Shown here piece after piece: positions 43,853 through 54,502 of a stretch of DNA of 64,000 nucleotides. Source of the DNA: Brevundimonas terrae. GTDB lineage: Bacteria; Pseudomonadota; Alphaproteobacteria; Caulobacterales; Caulobacteraceae. Position numbers and translations under genes: made by a program. The stretch is from NCBI RefSeq assembly GCF_011761985.1, contig NZ_JAASQT010000001.1:558001-622000 (forward strand), read 5' to 3'. Positions within the stretch are counted from its first letter, which is position 1; each line of letters opens with the position of its first letter. The notes below the pieces were generated by a model. That model was not told the DNA's origin, searched no databases, and worked only from the letters and a program-made list of their open reading frames with translations.

Positions 43853-44931
43853 GTTTCCTGTCCGTCCAGAATTCGGCCCAGCACCCGGGCGGTATAATCC
43901 ACCAGCGGAATGACACGGGCATAGTTCAGTCGTGCGGGTCCTATCACGCCAATCGCGCCAAGAACACGCTGTCTGCCCGACATATAGGGTGCCGCAATCA
44001 CTGCGGAACCCGATAATGAAAATAGTCTTGTTTCTGCACCGATATAGATGCGGACGCCCTGCGCCTCGCCGACATCGTCCAGCAGGCCGATAAGCTGTTC
44101 TTTTTGCTCAAGATCATCGAACAGCACACGCACCCGTTCCAGATCCTCGCTGGCGCGGGCGTCCTGAAGCAGATTGCCGCGCCCGCGCACGATCAGGTTG
44201 CGGTCCCGTTCCCCCGAGCCGCTCCATGCGGCCAGCCCCTGCTCGACCAGCCGGGCCGCAGCCTCGTCCAGTTCACGGCGCGCCATATCCACCTCGGTGC
44301 GCATTTCCTGTCGGGCATCGACCAGAAGTCGGCCCTTGAGGCGATGGTTCAAAAAGTTGGAGGCTTCTTGCAAGGTGGACGGCGTGACACCCGCACTCAG
44401 CGGCATCAGGCGGTTTTCCACCGTACCATCATCGGCCACTAATACCGCCAGCGCCTGATCACGCCCCAGAGCGACAAACTCGACATGGCGCACCCCTGCC
44501 TCGCGCACCGGAGAGGCCACGATCCCTGCCCCGCCCGCAAGGCCGGACAGCAGCGAGGATGCGGTTTCCAGTGCCTCTTCAACATTGGCCCCGTGGCTGT
44601 GGCCCATACCGGCAAGGCGCGCATCGATCTCGCGGCGCTCTTCCTGACCGATATCGCCAACCTCCAGCAGACCATCGACAAACAGGCGCAGGCCCGCATG
44701 GGTCGGTGCCCGCCCCGCAGAGGTGTGTGGCGAGGCCAGAAGCCCCGCCAGCGTCAACTGCTGCATGGTGTTGCGGATCGAGGCCGAGGACAGTTGCACC
44801 CCCGCCTTCTGGATGGCGTGAGAGCCGACCGGCTCGCCCGTTTCCAGATAGGTTTCGACCACGCGCCGGAAGATGTCGCGGGCGCGGCTATCAAGGGTGG
44901 CAAGACCCGCAGAGGGATAAAGCAGGCTCAT
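43849..44931 (-). CDS. hrcA: Heat-inducible transcription repressor HrcA
   Basis: This 360-residue repressor binds CIRCE elements (inverted TTAGCACTC) at groESL and some dnaK operons. An N-terminal winged helix is followed by the signature [33 protein letters not shown] (core [10 protein letters not shown]). The C-terminal GAF-like part ends [20 protein letters not shown]. No CIRCE was seen in this window, so its targets (probably groESL) lie elsewhere. It is divergent from rph, as in many alphaproteobacteria. Confidence 0.95.
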   Translation of the reverse strand: MSLLYPSAGLATLDSRARDIFRRVVETYLETGEPVGSHAIQKAGVQLSSASIRNTMQQLTLAGLLASPHTSAGRAPTHAGLRLFVDGLLEVGDIGQEERREIDARLAGMGHSHGANVEEALETASSLLSGLAGGAGIVASPVREAGVRHVEFVALGRDQALAVLVADDGTVENRLMPLSAGVTPSTLQEASNFLNHRLKGRLLVDARQEMRTEVDMARRELDEAAARLVEQGLAAWSGSGERDRNLIVRGRGNLLQDARASEDLERVRVLFDDLEQKEQLIGLLDDVGEAQGVRIYIGAETRLFSLSGSAVIAAPYMSGRQRVLGAIGVIGPARLNYARVIPLVDYTARVLGRILDGQET

Positions 44932-45068
44932 CGGATGCGGACCAGATTTGAAACAGTTCGGAGAAACGCCATGACGGCATGGACGCGCCCCTTCTTATTC
45001 AGGATAAGCAGACATGACCGGCGCGCAAGGCGCTGCCCCCTTAATAACTGCAATCTTCGAGGCTCCCC

Positions 45069-45788
45069 ATGCGTCCTTCCGAGCGTACCCCCGACCAACT
45101 TCGTCATGTCACGCTGGAAACCGGCATCACCCGCTATGCCGAAGGGTCGTGCATGGTCAGCTTTGGCCATACCAAGGTACTGGTCACCGCCTCGGTCGAT
45201 GAAAAAGTCCCCGGCTGGATGCGTAATTCCGGCAAGGGCTGGGTGACGGCTGAATACGGCATGCTGCCGCGCGCCACCCACACCCGTGGCCGTCGTGAAG
45301 CCGCTGCCGGCAAGCAATCGGGCCGCACCCAGGAAATCCAGCGTCTGATCGGTCGCTCGCTTCGCGCCGTTGTCGATCTGGAAAAACTGGGCGAGCGCCA
45401 GATCGTCATCGACTGCGACGTCATTCAGGCCGATGGCGGCACCCGCACCGCCTCGATCACCGGTGCCTATGTGGCTCTGGCCATCGCCGTAAAGGGTCTG
45501 GTGGACAAGGGTGTCATCAGCGAAAATCCGATCGTCGATCAGGTGGCGGCTGTGTCCTGCGGCATCTTCAATGATGTTGCCGTTCTGGACCTCGACTACG
45601 ATGAAGACTCCACCGCCGAGGCCGACAGCAACTATGTGCTGACCGGCGATGGCAATATCGTGGAAATTCAGGCCACCGGCGAAAAGCGTGGCTTCTCGCG
45701 CGGCGAGTTCGACCAGTTGTTCGCCTTGGCCGAAAAGGGCTGCACCGAGCTGTTCGAACTGCAAAAAGCGGCTGTCGCAGCGGCTTGA
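45069..45788 (+). CDS. rph: Ribonuclease PH
   Basis: This 239-residue phosphorolytic 3' exoribonuclease trims tRNA precursors. Signature blocks are [19 protein letters not shown] and [39 protein letters not shown] and the catalytic [19 protein letters not shown] (core [10 protein letters not shown]) also fit. Length is normal for an active enzyme, unlike the frameshifted E. coli K-12 gene. GAGG precedes the ATG, and a terminator hairpin follows. Confidence 0.96.
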   Translation: MRPSERTPDQLRHVTLETGITRYAEGSCMVSFGHTKVLVTASVDEKVPGWMRNSGKGWVTAEYGMLPRATHTRGRREAAAGKQSGRTQEIQRLIGRSLRAVVDLEKLGERQIVIDCDVIQADGGTRTASITGAYVALAIAVKGLVDKGVISENPIVDQVAAVSCGIFNDVAVLDLDYDEDSTAEADSNYVLTGDGNIVEIQATGEKRGFSRGEFDQLFALAEKGCTELFELQKAAVAAA

Positions 45789-45797
45789 TCTATCGGG

Positions 45798-45834
45798 ATG
45801 CGGGGTCCGGTTTTGGGCCCCGCATTCACTTTTT
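45798..45834 (+). terminator. rph terminator
   Basis: ATGCGGGG (45798-45805) pairs with CCCCGCAT (45818-45825) and the stem extends inward by TCC/GGG. ACTTTTT lies a few bases downstream. Confidence 0.72.
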
Positions 45835-45891
45835 CGGAACCGGCCCCATACGCCGGACCTTCTCTAGGTATACACAGAAGGAGGAAACTGT

Positions 45892-46287
45892 ATGGCTTAC
45901 CAGATAAGCAAGCTGTGGCTTGCCGCTGCACTGATCGTGCCCTTGGCAGCCTGTAATCCGGCCAGCCCGCCCTCCGATCCTGCGCCACCGCCTGTTATCC
46001 CGCCAACGACGCCCGCAGCAGCATCGGTGGCGATGACAACGGCTGTCCAGTCCGTCAATCCGAGCCTGTCACCGGAGGGGCAACCCCTGGAACAGCCCCT
46101 CTCCTGTCTGGATGAACGCGGTCCACAGCAGGCCGGTAATCTGGTTCAGCGCTGCCTCGCCGTCAGCCCCGCCACGCGCCCGCCCTGCAACGTCCAGAAC
46201 CCCTGCGCCATGATCGAGGACGAGATCAAACGCAGTTGCGACATGTACGGCCCGACCGAAACCAAACCCAAAGAATGTGCGGCCTAA
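45892..46287 (+). CDS. Small cysteine-rich lipoprotein, unknown function
   Basis: This 131-residue protein has a signal peptide ending PLAAC, a canonical lipobox with Cys21. A Pro-rich region (PPPVIPPTTP) follows, then a domain with six further cysteines (CLDE, RCL, PPCNVQNPCAM, RSC, KEC), which probably form disulfides outside the cytoplasm. No known family was recognised. AGGAGG lies upstream of the ATG, so it is well translated. It is monocistronic, followed by a palindromic element, a hairpin and a shared terminator. Confidence 0.75.
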   Translation: MAYQISKLWLAAALIVPLAACNPASPPSDPAPPPVIPPTTPAAASVAMTTAVQSVNPSLSPEGQPLEQPLSCLDERGPQQAGNLVQRCLAVSPATRPPCNVQNPCAMIEDEIKRSCDMYGPTETKPKECAA

Positions 46288-46322
46288 CCCAGCCGGAACA
46301 CCCGTTTCTTGTTCGCGATAAT

Positions 46323-46361
46323 GCGCTCAAGCCGTGAGCGACCGCGTCGCGAACATAGCGC
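46323..46361 (-). repeat. Three-part palindromic element, copy E
   Basis: Read on the minus strand, the outer stem GCGCT pairs with AGCGC (five perfect pairs). The left joint is AT, followed by an inner hairpin with the core GCGAC-GCG-GTCGC, and the right joint is GGCTTG. The inner core is identical to that of copy D at 23356. It lies between the lipoprotein gene and pnp. Confidence 0.62.
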
Positions 46362-46363
46362 CC

Positions 46364-46386
46364 GACAGAAGGCTCCGCCTTCTGTC
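46364..46386. repeat. Perfect ten-base hairpin next to palindromic element E
   Basis: GACAGAAGGC (46364-46373), TCC, GCCTTCTGTC (46377-46386). It starts two bases from element E, as a perfect hairpin also abuts element A. It has no direct T run and is separate from the terminator at 46400. Confidence 0.6.
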
Positions 46387-46399
46387 ACTCAACAAAGAA

Positions 46400-46430
46400 A
46401 AGGCCCCGCTGTTTCCAGCGGGGCCTTCTT
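46400..46430. terminator. Bidirectional intrinsic terminator
   Basis: AAGGCCCCGCTG (46400-46411) pairs with CAGCGGGGCCTT (46416-46427) with a four-base loop. TTTTCTTTG follows on the minus strand and CTTCTTT on the plus. It ends the lipoprotein gene and pnp. Confidence 0.88.
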
Positions 46431-46448
46431 CTTTGGAATCAAAGAATA

Positions 46449-48677
46449 TTAGTCGCGACGCGGACGGCGCGGACCGCGGTCACCGCCTTCACGCTTCGGA
46501 CGGCCACCGGTGTCGTCGGACAGCGGGGCTTCACCGCGCTCGGCGCGCTCGGCATTGATCTTGTCCGTCAGGTCTTCACCCGTGGTCTGATCAACAACCT
46601 TCATCGACAGCTTGGTCTTGCCGCGATCGTCGAAGCCAAGGAACTTGACCTTAACTTCCTGACCTTCCGAAACGACGTCAGCCGGATTGGCAACGCGTTC
46701 CAGAGCCAGTTGCGAGACGTGGACCAGACCATCCTTGGCACCGAAGAAGTTCACGAATGCGCCGAAATCGACGACCTTCACGACCTTACCCGAATAGATG
46801 GTGCCGACTTCCGGCTCTGCTGCGATCGAGTTGATCCAGTCGCGAGCGGCTTCGATCTTCTCTTGTTCGTTGGCAGCGATCTTGATCGTGCCGTCGTCCG
46901 AGATGTCGATCTTGGCGCCGGTCTTTTCCACGATTTCGCGGATGACCTTGCCGCCCGAACCGATCACTTCACGGATCTTGTCGACAGCGATCTTGATGGA
47001 CTCGATCTTCGGAGCGAACTCGCCCAATTCGGCGCGCGGCGCCTCCATGGCCTTGTCCATTTCGTCGAGGATGTGCAGACGGCCAGCCGAAGCCTGAGCG
47101 ATAGCCTGCTTCATGATCTCTTCGGTGATGCCCGGGACCTTGATGTCCATTTGCAGCGAAGTGATGCCTTCGCGGGTACCAGCGACCTTGAAGTCCATGT
47201 CGCCCAGATGATCTTCGTCACCCAGGATGTCCGACAGGATGGCGAACTCGCCCGACGGCTCCAGGATCAGACCCATGGCGATACCCGACACCGGACGGAT
47301 CAGCGGAACGCCCGCATCCATCAGGGCCAGCGACGAACCGCAGACGGTTGCCATCGAGGACGAGCCGTTCGACTCGGTAATCTCGGACACCAGACGAATG
47401 GTGTACGGGAAGTCTTCCTTCGAAGGCAGCATCGGACGGATGGCGCGCCATGCCAGCTTGCCGTGACCGATTTCGCGGCGACCCGGCGAACCCATGCGGC
47501 CAGCTTCACCAACCGAGTACGGAGGGAAGTTGTAGTGCAGCAGGAAGTTTTCTTTGTACGTGCCGGTCAGGCTGTCGATGTACTGCTCGTCTTCGCCGGT
47601 GCCGAGGGTGGCAACGACCAGAGCCTGGGTTTCACCGCGCGTGAACAGCGACGAACCGTGGGTGCGCGGCAGGACGCCGACTTCCGACACGATGGCGCGG
47701 ACCTTGTCGAGCGCGCGACCGTCAACGCGGTGTGCGTTTTCGATGATGTCGCGACGCAGGACGTCGGCTTCACATTCCTTGAAGGCGGCCGAGAACTTGG
47801 ACGAGTCAACGCCGTCCGGGTTCTCTTCGGTCTTCACCAGAGCAGCCGATGCGGTCTTCTTGGCAGCTTCAACGCCCGAACGGCGATCATACTTGCCCGG
47901 GTGCGCATAGGCCGCCTTGATGTCTTCGCCGACCAGTTTCTTGATCGAGGCGACAACGTCCGAATGATCTTCAGCCTGGAAGTCGAACGGCTCCTTGGCA
48001 GCGTGCTCGGCCAGTTCGATGATGGCGTCGATAACCGGCTGCATGCCCGCGTGAGCGAACATCAGGGCCTCGAGCATCTTGTCTTCCGACAGTTCCTTGG
48101 CTTCGGATTCAACCATCATCAGGGCGTCCGAGGTACCGGCCACAACGAGGTCAAGGTCCGAGGTCGGAACTTGGTCGATGGTCGGGTTCAGAACCAGCTC
48201 GCCGTCGATCATACCGACGCGGGCGGCACCGATCGGGCCCATGAACGGAACACCCGAAATGGTCAGAGCAGCCGAGGCTGCGACCATGCCGACGATGTCC
48301 GGATCATTTTCCAGATCGTGCTGCAGAACGGTGATGACGACCTGCGTCTCGTTCTTGAAGCCCTTGACGAACAGCGGACGGATCGGACGGTCGATCAGGC
48401 GCGAAACCAGGGTTTCTTTTTCGGTCGGACGGCCTTCACGCTTGAAGTAGCCACCCGGGATCTTGCCAGCGGCAAAGGTCTTTTCCTGGTAGTTCACGGT
48501 CAGCGGGAAGAAGTCCATTCCCGGCTTCGGCGAACGACCGTAAACGACGGTGGCCAGAACTACGGTCTCGCCGTAGGTGGCCAGCACAGCGCCGTCAGCC
48601 TGACGGGCGATGCGACCGGTTTCCAGCGTCAGCGGGCGACCCGCCCACTCGATCGTCTTGCGTTTGATGTCGAACAT
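46449..48677 (-). CDS. pnp: Polyribonucleotide nucleotidyltransferase (PNPase)
   Basis: This 742-residue phosphorolytic 3' exoribonuclease is a core component of the RNA degradosome. Two RNase PH domains flank an alpha-helical linker; [20 protein letters not shown] and [20 protein letters not shown] are recognisable. A KH domain ([15 protein letters not shown]) and an S1 domain ([20 protein letters not shown]) close the core. The C-terminal tail is basic and Arg-rich (RRPRRD); such tails often contact RNase E. AGAAGAA and GGGAG lie before the ATG at 48677. Confidence 0.97.
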   Translation of the reverse strand: MFDIKRKTIEWAGRPLTLETGRIARQADGAVLATYGETVVLATVVYGRSPKPGMDFFPLTVNYQEKTFAAGKIPGGYFKREGRPTEKETLVSRLIDRPIRPLFVKGFKNETQVVITVLQHDLENDPDIVGMVAASAALTISGVPFMGPIGAARVGMIDGELVLNPTIDQVPTSDLDLVVAGTSDALMMVESEAKELSEDKMLEALMFAHAGMQPVIDAIIELAEHAAKEPFDFQAEDHSDVVASIKKLVGEDIKAAYAHPGKYDRRSGVEAAKKTASAALVKTEENPDGVDSSKFSAAFKECEADVLRRDIIENAHRVDGRALDKVRAIVSEVGVLPRTHGSSLFTRGETQALVVATLGTGEDEQYIDSLTGTYKENFLLHYNFPPYSVGEAGRMGSPGRREIGHGKLAWRAIRPMLPSKEDFPYTIRLVSEITESNGSSSMATVCGSSLALMDAGVPLIRPVSGIAMGLILEPSGEFAILSDILGDEDHLGDMDFKVAGTREGITSLQMDIKVPGITEEIMKQAIAQASAGRLHILDEMDKAMEAPRAELGEFAPKIESIKIAVDKIREVIGSGGKVIREIVEKTGAKIDISDDGTIKIAANEQEKIEAARDWINSIAAEPEVGTIYSGKVVKVVDFGAFVNFFGAKDGLVHVSQLALERVANPADVVSEGQEVKVKFLGFDDRGKTKLSMKVVDQTTGEDLTDKINAERAERGEAPLSDDTGGRPKREGGDRGPRRPRRD

Positions 48678-48932
48678 ATTTCTTCTTTCGTCTCCCGCGG
48701 GCGTATTCCCGTCGGGGGTGTCGGAGCCTCAGGGCGTTCAGTCCTTCGGTCCCCGTTTATCCGGTAGTGCTTTCACCGCCGGATGGTGAAGAGGGCCATG
48801 ATTTCGGCCCCCGCTTCGGGTGCACTGTATCGTCCCACAGTGCAGGGAAACTCTATACTAGGAGCGGAACGAGGCGCGGACGTGACCGCCCGCGCCTCGT
48901 GGAATTTTCATCCGATCCGCAACCGGGGCGCC
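48678..48932 (-). promoter_or_regulatory. rpsO-pnp spacer with three hairpins (possible pnp leader control)
   Basis: On the minus strand, rpsO is followed by a perfect ten-base stem (48870-48879 with 48890-48899, no T run). A perfect eight-base stem TGCACTGT/ACAGTGCA (48821-48844) comes next, then a five-base stem near 48793-48810. In E. coli the pnp leader forms a stem cut by RNase III and autoregulated by PNPase. The position fits, though homology of structure is unproven. Confidence 0.5.
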
Positions 48933-49202
48933 TTAGCGACGCAGGCCCAGCTTGGTGATCAGCGCCACATAACGGGCGCTGTCCACCTTGTTCAGGTGGT
49001 CGAGCAGACGACGACGCTGCGAGACCATCTTCAGAAGGCCGCGACGCGAGTGGTTGTCTTTTTTGTGGGTCTTGAAGTGCTCGGTCAGGTTCGCGATGCG
49101 AACCGACAGGATTGCAACTTGCACTTCAGCCGAACCGGTGTCGCCTTGCGAGCGAGCGTTTTCAGCAATGACTTCTGCTTTACGGGTAGCCGTGATCGAC
49201 AT
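48933..49202 (-). CDS. rpsO: Ribosomal protein S15
   Basis: This 89-residue 30S subunit protein binds 16S rRNA early in assembly. It is collinear with bacterial S15: [40 protein letters not shown] and LLDHLNKVD, ending KLGLRR. GGAG lies upstream of the ATG. It sits between truB (11 bases upstream) and pnp, the classic proteobacterial order. Confidence 0.97.
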   Translation of the reverse strand: MSITATRKAEVIAENARSQGDTGSAEVQVAILSVRIANLTEHFKTHKKDNHSRRGLLKMVSQRRRLLDHLNKVDSARYVALITKLGLRR

Positions 49203-49213
49203 CGTAGTCTCCG

Positions 49214-50146
49214 TTATTGGAGGTTAAAAACACGGTCAGGTTCTAGCCGACCGGCCTTGAGGCTGCAGAGCGCCACCAGTGTTTCGCCCTCGAAAGCCGA
49301 GACCTGCGTCGAACCGGTTTGAAGCCGGTCCTGAAGCTGCTCAACCTGTGCGGGAAGCAGAACGATGGGACGTCCCTGCCTCAAAGAGAAGGCTTCCTGT
49401 TCCGTCACGGCCAAATCCGGGATGTCGTCCAGAGCGGTCGCAACAGGCAGTAGGCCTTCCGAGGCGCGGCCCTTATGCGCCAAATCCACGAGAAAATCCA
49501 GTGTGACAGCGTTCTCGACAGAAAACGGTCCCACCATCTCGCGTCTCAGAACCGAAACATGCCCCTCGGCCCCGAGGACCGCAGCAAGATCTCGCGCCAG
49601 CGAGCGGACATAGACGCCCTTGCCCGTGCGCATGGTGATTTCGATATGATCCGCGTCGGGAACATCTGTGACCGCCGCCTCATGAATGGTCACGCGGCGC
49701 GATTGTAGTTCAACTTCAACGCCTTCGCGGGCCAGATCATAGGCGCGTTCGCCATTCACCCGGATCGCGGAAAAGGCTGGTGGAACCTGATCGATCTCGC
49801 CGACAAACTGCGGCAAGGCGGCCTTTACCTGCTCGGGCGTCGGGCGCACATCGGAGCGGCCAATGACGGTGCCCTCAAGGTCGATACTGTCTGTCGAAAT
49901 GCCCCAATGGATGACGAAGCGATAAATCTTCTGCGCCTCCATCATAAAAGGCACAGTCTTGGTGGCCTCGCCCAAGGCAATCGGAAGTATGCCACTGGCC
50001 AACGGGTCCAGAGTACCGGCATGACCCGCCTTCTGGGCGTTGAACAGGCGGCGGACCTTGGTCACAGCCTCGGTCGAGCCCATTTCATAGGGCTTGTCCA
50101 GACACACCCAACCGTTGACGAGATCGCCCTTCTTGCGGCGGGCCAT
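49214..50146 (-). CDS. truB: tRNA pseudouridine(55) synthase
   Basis: This 310-residue enzyme makes pseudouridine 55 in the T loop of tRNAs. It has [15 protein letters not shown] at the start and the catalytic Asp47 in [53 protein letters not shown] (core [11 protein letters not shown]) and [14 protein letters not shown] are other family blocks. The ATG overlaps the rbfA stop by one base (TGATG), so the pair is translationally coupled. Confidence 0.95.
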   Translation of the reverse strand: MARRKKGDLVNGWVCLDKPYEMGSTEAVTKVRRLFNAQKAGHAGTLDPLASGILPIALGEATKTVPFMMEAQKIYRFVIHWGISTDSIDLEGTVIGRSDVRPTPEQVKAALPQFVGEIDQVPPAFSAIRVNGERAYDLAREGVEVELQSRRVTIHEAAVTDVPDADHIEITMRTGKGVYVRSLARDLAAVLGAEGHVSVLRREMVGPFSVENAVTLDFLVDLAHKGRASEGLLPVATALDDIPDLAVTEQEAFSLRQGRPIVLLPAQVEQLQDRLQTGSTQVSAFEGETLVALCSLKAGRLEPDRVFNLQ

Positions 50147-50598
50147 CAGTCTTCCTGAGCGTCGTCGGTACGCTTCAGGTCGGCCTGAATGCGCGAGTCC
50201 ATAAACAGACGGTCCATATAGTCGGCCATCTTGAAGCTCTTATCGTGCAGGAAGCGCAGTTCAGGCGTGTACTTCATGTCGATGCGACGCCCCAACAGGC
50301 CGCGCACGAACTTGCTGTGGGTGTTGAGCGCGCCTGTGACCTCGTCTTCCAGACCGGCAGTGTCGGCGGTTGTGACACCGGCCCCCAGTGGTTCGACAAA
50401 GACGGTGGCGTGGCGCAGATCGGGACTCATGCGCACTTCGGTGACGGTCAGCGAAACCCCCATCAGGGCTTCGTCGTGGATTTCGTTTTCACGCAATACG
50501 TCCACGAGAGCGTGGCGGATCAGTTCACCTGCGCGCAACTGGCGCTGGGTCGGGCCTTGCGGACCACTGGCATTGCGGGTGTGTTGTTTGCGGGCCAT
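50146..50598 (-). CDS. rbfA: 30S ribosome-binding factor RbfA
   Basis: This 150-residue KH-type protein acts in 16S rRNA 5' end maturation and cold adaptation. Marks are [34 protein letters not shown] and [21 protein letters not shown] (core [13 protein letters not shown]). The first 18 residues are basic and polar. AGGAGG lies at good distance from the ATG. It is separated from infB by an unrelated secreted protein gene, whereas rbfA usually follows infB directly. Confidence 0.94.
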   Translation of the reverse strand: MARKQHTRNASGPQGPTQRQLRAGELIRHALVDVLRENEIHDEALMGVSLTVTEVRMSPDLRHATVFVEPLGAGVTTADTAGLEDEVTGALNTHSKFVRGLLGRRIDMKYTPELRFLHDKSFKMADYMDRLFMDSRIQADLKRTDDAQED

Positions 50599-50729
50599 GC
50601 GACCAGCCTCCTATCGTCTCGCGCCGTCGGGGATCGGACACCGACTGACCAACGCGAAGGGCGCGGTCTAGTCATCTTGGGCGTCCAAGTCCAGTTTGGC
50701 CATAGCGGCCCTGACGCTGTGCGCGTCGA

Positions 50730-51251
50730 TTAGCGGTCGGCAGGCCCCTCGCCGATCGTTGTCGGCAGCGAGGCCCATTCACCGCGATAACGGTAATTCA
50801 GCTCCGCACAGTGGCGGTACTGGCCATCCTGCCAGAGGCCCACCGCATGAACCGTCAGCGGGTGGCCCGAGCGTACACGCCCCGTCACCAGCCATGTGGC
50901 CTGCGATCCCGGACACAGGGCATTGGCCAGTGCACGGCCATCGCCTTCGGGGAGCACCTTATAGCCACTGCCCAGACGTTCCCCTTCGGGCAGGACGCGG
51001 CTGAGCCCGGACGGATTGTCGCTCTCGAAGCGGGCCGAGCCCCGACTGCTGGTCGAGAACAGTCCCTTGACGCGGGTGGCCCCGAACATACCCCGTTCGA
51101 CTTCGAGGGTAATGCCACGGGTCAGGGACTGGGTGATGCGGTTATCGGCGTCATAGGCCAGATAGCGCACACTGGCCTGAGCCGCCGTTGCCGTAGCCAT
51201 AGCCATAGCCCCGAACAGCAGCACGGCCGCCACACTGTTTACTTTACGCAT
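50730..51251 (-). CDS. Secreted protein of unknown function between infB and rbfA
   Basis: This 173-residue protein has a signal peptide (MRKVNSVAAVLLFGAMAMAT, cleavage likely after AQA near residue 26). The mature part is beta-rich in appearance and has two cysteines (ALCPGS and RHCAEL) that could pair. No family was recognised. GGAAAGG precedes the ATG. It sits downstream of the infB terminator and upstream of rbfA, so it interrupts the usual infB-rbfA order. Codon use looks like that of its neighbours. Confidence 0.72.
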   Translation of the reverse strand: MRKVNSVAAVLLFGAMAMATATAAQASVRYLAYDADNRITQSLTRGITLEVERGMFGATRVKGLFSTSSRGSARFESDNPSGLSRVLPEGERLGSGYKVLPEGDGRALANALCPGSQATWLVTGRVRSGHPLTVHAVGLWQDGQYRHCAELNYRYRGEWASLPTTIGEGPADR

Positions 51252-51325
51252 GTGCGCCTTTCCGAAGATCGTTACGCGGCCCCCGCCACAATCCTAACCG
51301 CCATGAGGCGCGGCGAGAAGTCATG

Positions 51326-51360
51326 AAAAAGGGCGTGGTGCCTTTCGACACCACGCCCTT
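51326..51360 (-). terminator. infB terminator
   Basis: A 12-base stem, AAGGGCGTGGTG (51329-51340) with CACCACGCCCTT (51349-51360), is followed on the minus strand by TTTTTC. It ends the rimP-nusA-infB unit. Confidence 0.87.
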
Positions 51361-51390
51361 GTTTCATTTCCCGCAAGGGACCGGCGAACC

Positions 51391-54300
51391 CTAGTCGAGG
51401 GTGCGCTTGATCTCTTCGACGGTGAAGCACTCGATGAAGTCGCCTTCCTTGATGTCCTGGAAGCCGGCGAACTGCATGCCGCACTCTTGGCCCGCAGTGA
51501 CTTCGTTGACCTCGTCCTTGAAGCGCTTGAGGGTGTTGAGCACGCCCAGTTCCAGCACCACCACGTCGTCGCGGATGATACGGACGCGAGCGCCCTTGCG
51601 GACCACACCTTCGGTGACGCGGCAACCGGCCACGCGACCAATCTTGGTGATGTCGAAGGCCTGAAGGACCTTGGCATTACCGAGGAAGGTTTCGCGCTGG
51701 ATCGGTGCCAGCATGCCCGACAGAACGCCCTTAATATCGTCCAGCAGGTCGTAGATGATCGAGTAGTAACGGATCTCGACGCCTTCACGCTGGGCCAGTT
51801 CACGCGCCTGTTTCGAGGCACGGACGTTGAAGCCCAGGATCGGAGCACCGGCCGACTTGGCCAGATTGACGTCGCTTTCGGTGATACCGCCAGCGGCTGC
51901 CAATACGATGCGCGCACGAACTTCGTCGGTGCCCATCTTGTCCAGCGAAGCCGAGATGGCTTCTGCCGTGCCTTGTACGTCCGACTTGATAAGAACCGGC
52001 AGCTCGCTGATCTTCTTGGAGCCCAGCTTGGCCATCATATCGGCCAGCGACAGTGCGCCACCCGAAATCTGGCTCTTATCGCGCTTGCTGCGCTGACGGT
52101 ATTCCACCAGCTCGCGGGCGCGGGCCTCGGATTCCACCACAGCGATCGCATCGCCCGGCGTCGGCGCTTCGGACAGGCCGAGAATCTCGACCGGAACCGA
52201 CGGACCGGCTTCGGTCAGTTGCTCGCCACGTTCGTTGAGCAGGGCACGAGCCTTACCCCATGCCGAACCGGCCACAACAATATCTGAACGCTTCAGCGTA
52301 CCGCGCTTGATCAGCACGGTTGCCACCGGACCACGACCCTTGTCGAGCTTGGCTTCGATGACAACGCCTTCAGCCGAACGGTCCGGGTTGGCGCGCAGCT
52401 CAAGCACTTCGGCTTGCAGCAGGATCGCGTCGGTCAGACCCTTGAGGTTGGTGCGTTCCTTGGCCGACAGTTCCACCACCATGGTGTCACCGCCATAAAC
52501 CTCGGCAACGATCTCGTGTTGCAGCAGCTCGGCAATAACCTTCTGTGCATCCGCACCCGGCTTGTCGATCTTGTTGACAGCCACGATGATCGGCGAACCG
52601 GCAGCCTTGGCGTGATTAATGGCTTCGACGGTTTGCGGCATGACGCCGTCGTCAGCAGCCACAACCAGCACCACGATGTCGGTCACATTGGCACCGCGAG
52701 CACGCATGGCCGAGAAGGCGGCGTGACCCGGGGTATCCAGGAAGGTGATGCGCTTATCGTCGTCCAGACGGACCTGATAGGCACCGATATGCTGGGTGAT
52801 GCCACCGGCCTCGCCTGCAGCAACGTCGGTTGTACGCAGGGCGTCCAGCAGCGAGGTCTTGCCGTGGTCAACGTGGCCCATAATGGCCACAACCGGCGCA
52901 CGTGCATCAACGGCATCGCTGTCATCGGCGACCGACAGGAAGCCGTCTTCAACGTCCGAATCCGAAACGCGCTTGACGCTCATGCCGTATTCCGAGGCCA
53001 CCAGTTCGGCGGTATCGGAATCGATGACGTCGTTGATCTTCATCATCACGCCCTGACGCATCAGGAACTTGATGATGTCCACGCCACGAACGGCCATACG
53101 GTTGGACAGCTCACCCACGGTGATGACGTCAGGAATGACGACTTCACGCGGACGGTTCGGGGCGTCGGTGGACGAACCCTTACGCTTTTCTTTTTCACGT
53201 TCGCGGGCACGACGGACCGAGGCCAGCGAGCGCATACGCTCGACAGCATCACCATCGCCACCGGCAACCGAATGAATGGTCAGGCGGCCTTCGCGACGCT
53301 TGGGCTCGCCACGGGTACGGCTGACAGCCTTGCCCGGTGCATTCTCGCCAAAACGCTTCTCGCGGCTATCACCATCACGGTCCGGACGGCTGAAGCCTGC
53401 ACCGGCGGTACGGGCCGGACGTGCGACTTCCGGCGTGGCCGGCGGTTGGTTCGGGGTCGGACGACCACCGGGACCGGTACGCGGACCCTTGGCGGCACCC
53501 GGTGCCGGACGCGGGTTCAGCGCCGAATAACGGACGGTCTGGGCCGGACGGTTCGGACGCTCGGCGCCCTCGCCACGACCTTCAGCACCACGGTTCTGAC
53601 CTTGCGGACGGGCACCTTGCGGGCGATTGCCCTGCGGACGCTCGTTTTGCGGACGTTCCGTTTGCGGACGCTCGCCACCACCTTGAGCCTGCTCGCGGGC
53701 CGAACGACCACCAAGGGCCGTCTGGGCCGGTGCGCGACCGGTCGGGATCTTGGGTGTACGCTGACCGAAGTTGACCTGCGGACGCGGCTTCGGCGCGGGC
53801 TTGGGAGCCTCGACAGCCTTGGGCGCTTCGGCGGGTTTGGCAGCTTCTACCGGCTTGGGGGCCTCAACGGCCGGAGCGGCGGGCTTGGGAGCCTCGACGA
53901 CCGGCTTGGGCGCTTCTACCGGCTTGGCAGCCGCAGCAGCGGCTTCGGCAGCCTTGGCGGCAGCGGCAGCAGCTGCCGCAGCAGCGGCCTGTTCCTGCGC
54001 AGCCTTTTCGGCAGCCGCCTTCTGGCGTTCGCGGTCGGCAGCCGCAACGGTCGCGGCAGCAATGGCGCGACGGCGGGCTTCCATCTCCTCGGCGGAGAGG
54101 CCACCGGCATTGGACTGGCCACGCGGCGCATTGTTGCGCGGTGCGTTGCCGTCCTGACGCGGGCGAGCCACATCAAAGCCTTGCGGGCGCTGGTGGCCAC
54201 CACCCGCACCCGGGCGGCGCTTGGTTTCGACAACAACCGTCTTCGATCGGCCATGGCTGAAGCTCTGCTTCACCGTTCCGGTCGAGACCGAGCCTGCTGC

Positions 54301-54396
54301 GCGTGGCTTCAGCGTCAGCGGCGCGCGTGCGCCTCCTTGCGAAGGTGCATTGCCAGGGGTCTTGCCGTCGTTGGTTTTGTCGTTTTCGTCGCTCAT
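51391..54396 (-). CDS. infB: Translation initiation factor IF-2
   Basis: This 1001-residue GTPase brings initiator tRNA to the 30S subunit. The first 400 residues are low complexity, rich in Ala, Pro, Lys and Arg, with repeats of VEAPKPV and [10 protein letters not shown] type and RPQ-rich tracts. The IF2N-like segment has [20 protein letters not shown]. The G domain, near residue 505, has [20 protein letters not shown] and [10 protein letters not shown]-terminal domains end [18 protein letters not shown] (core [10 protein letters not shown]). Internal start codons giving shorter forms, as in E. coli, were not identified. Confidence 0.96.
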   Translation of the reverse strand: MSDENDKTNDGKTPGNAPSQGGARAPLTLKPRAAGSVSTGTVKQSFSHGRSKTVVVETKRRPGAGGGHQRPQGFDVARPRQDGNAPRNNAPRGQSNAGGLSAEEMEARRRAIAAATVAAADRERQKAAAEKAAQEQAAAAAAAAAAAKAAEAAAAAAKPVEAPKPVVEAPKPAAPAVEAPKPVEAAKPAEAPKAVEAPKPAPKPRPQVNFGQRTPKIPTGRAPAQTALGGRSAREQAQGGGERPQTERPQNERPQGNRPQGARPQGQNRGAEGRGEGAERPNRPAQTVRYSALNPRPAPGAAKGPRTGPGGRPTPNQPPATPEVARPARTAGAGFSRPDRDGDSREKRFGENAPGKAVSRTRGEPKRREGRLTIHSVAGGDGDAVERMRSLASVRRAREREKEKRKGSSTDAPNRPREVVIPDVITVGELSNRMAVRGVDIIKFLMRQGVMMKINDVIDSDTAELVASEYGMSVKRVSDSDVEDGFLSVADDSDAVDARAPVVAIMGHVDHGKTSLLDALRTTDVAAGEAGGITQHIGAYQVRLDDDKRITFLDTPGHAAFSAMRARGANVTDIVVLVVAADDGVMPQTVEAINHAKAAGSPIIVAVNKIDKPGADAQKVIAELLQHEIVAEVYGGDTMVVELSAKERTNLKGLTDAILLQAEVLELRANPDRSAEGVVIEAKLDKGRGPVATVLIKRGTLKRSDIVVAGSAWGKARALLNERGEQLTEAGPSVPVEILGLSEAPTPGDAIAVVESEARARELVEYRQRSKRDKSQISGGALSLADMMAKLGSKKISELPVLIKSDVQGTAEAISASLDKMGTDEVRARIVLAAAGGITESDVNLAKSAGAPILGFNVRASKQARELAQREGVEIRYYSIIYDLLDDIKGVLSGMLAPIQRETFLGNAKVLQAFDITKIGRVAGCRVTEGVVRKGARVRIIRDDVVVLELGVLNTLKRFKDEVNEVTAGQECGMQFAGFQDIKEGDFIECFTVEEIKRTLD

Positions 54397-54502
54397 CCGG
54401 TCGCTTTACTTGGGGCGGAGAATCCCGCCTCGTCCTTCATACCCATACACGAATGCGGCCCCGTTTCTGTAACCAGAAACCGGCCCGCACCCGCCAAAAC
54501 CC

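Noticed and set aside
41260..45068. CIRCE element near dnaK or hrcA
   Set aside because: No TTAGCACTC-N9-GAGTGCTAA-like inverted repeat was found in the gaps at 41260-41573 or 44932-45068.
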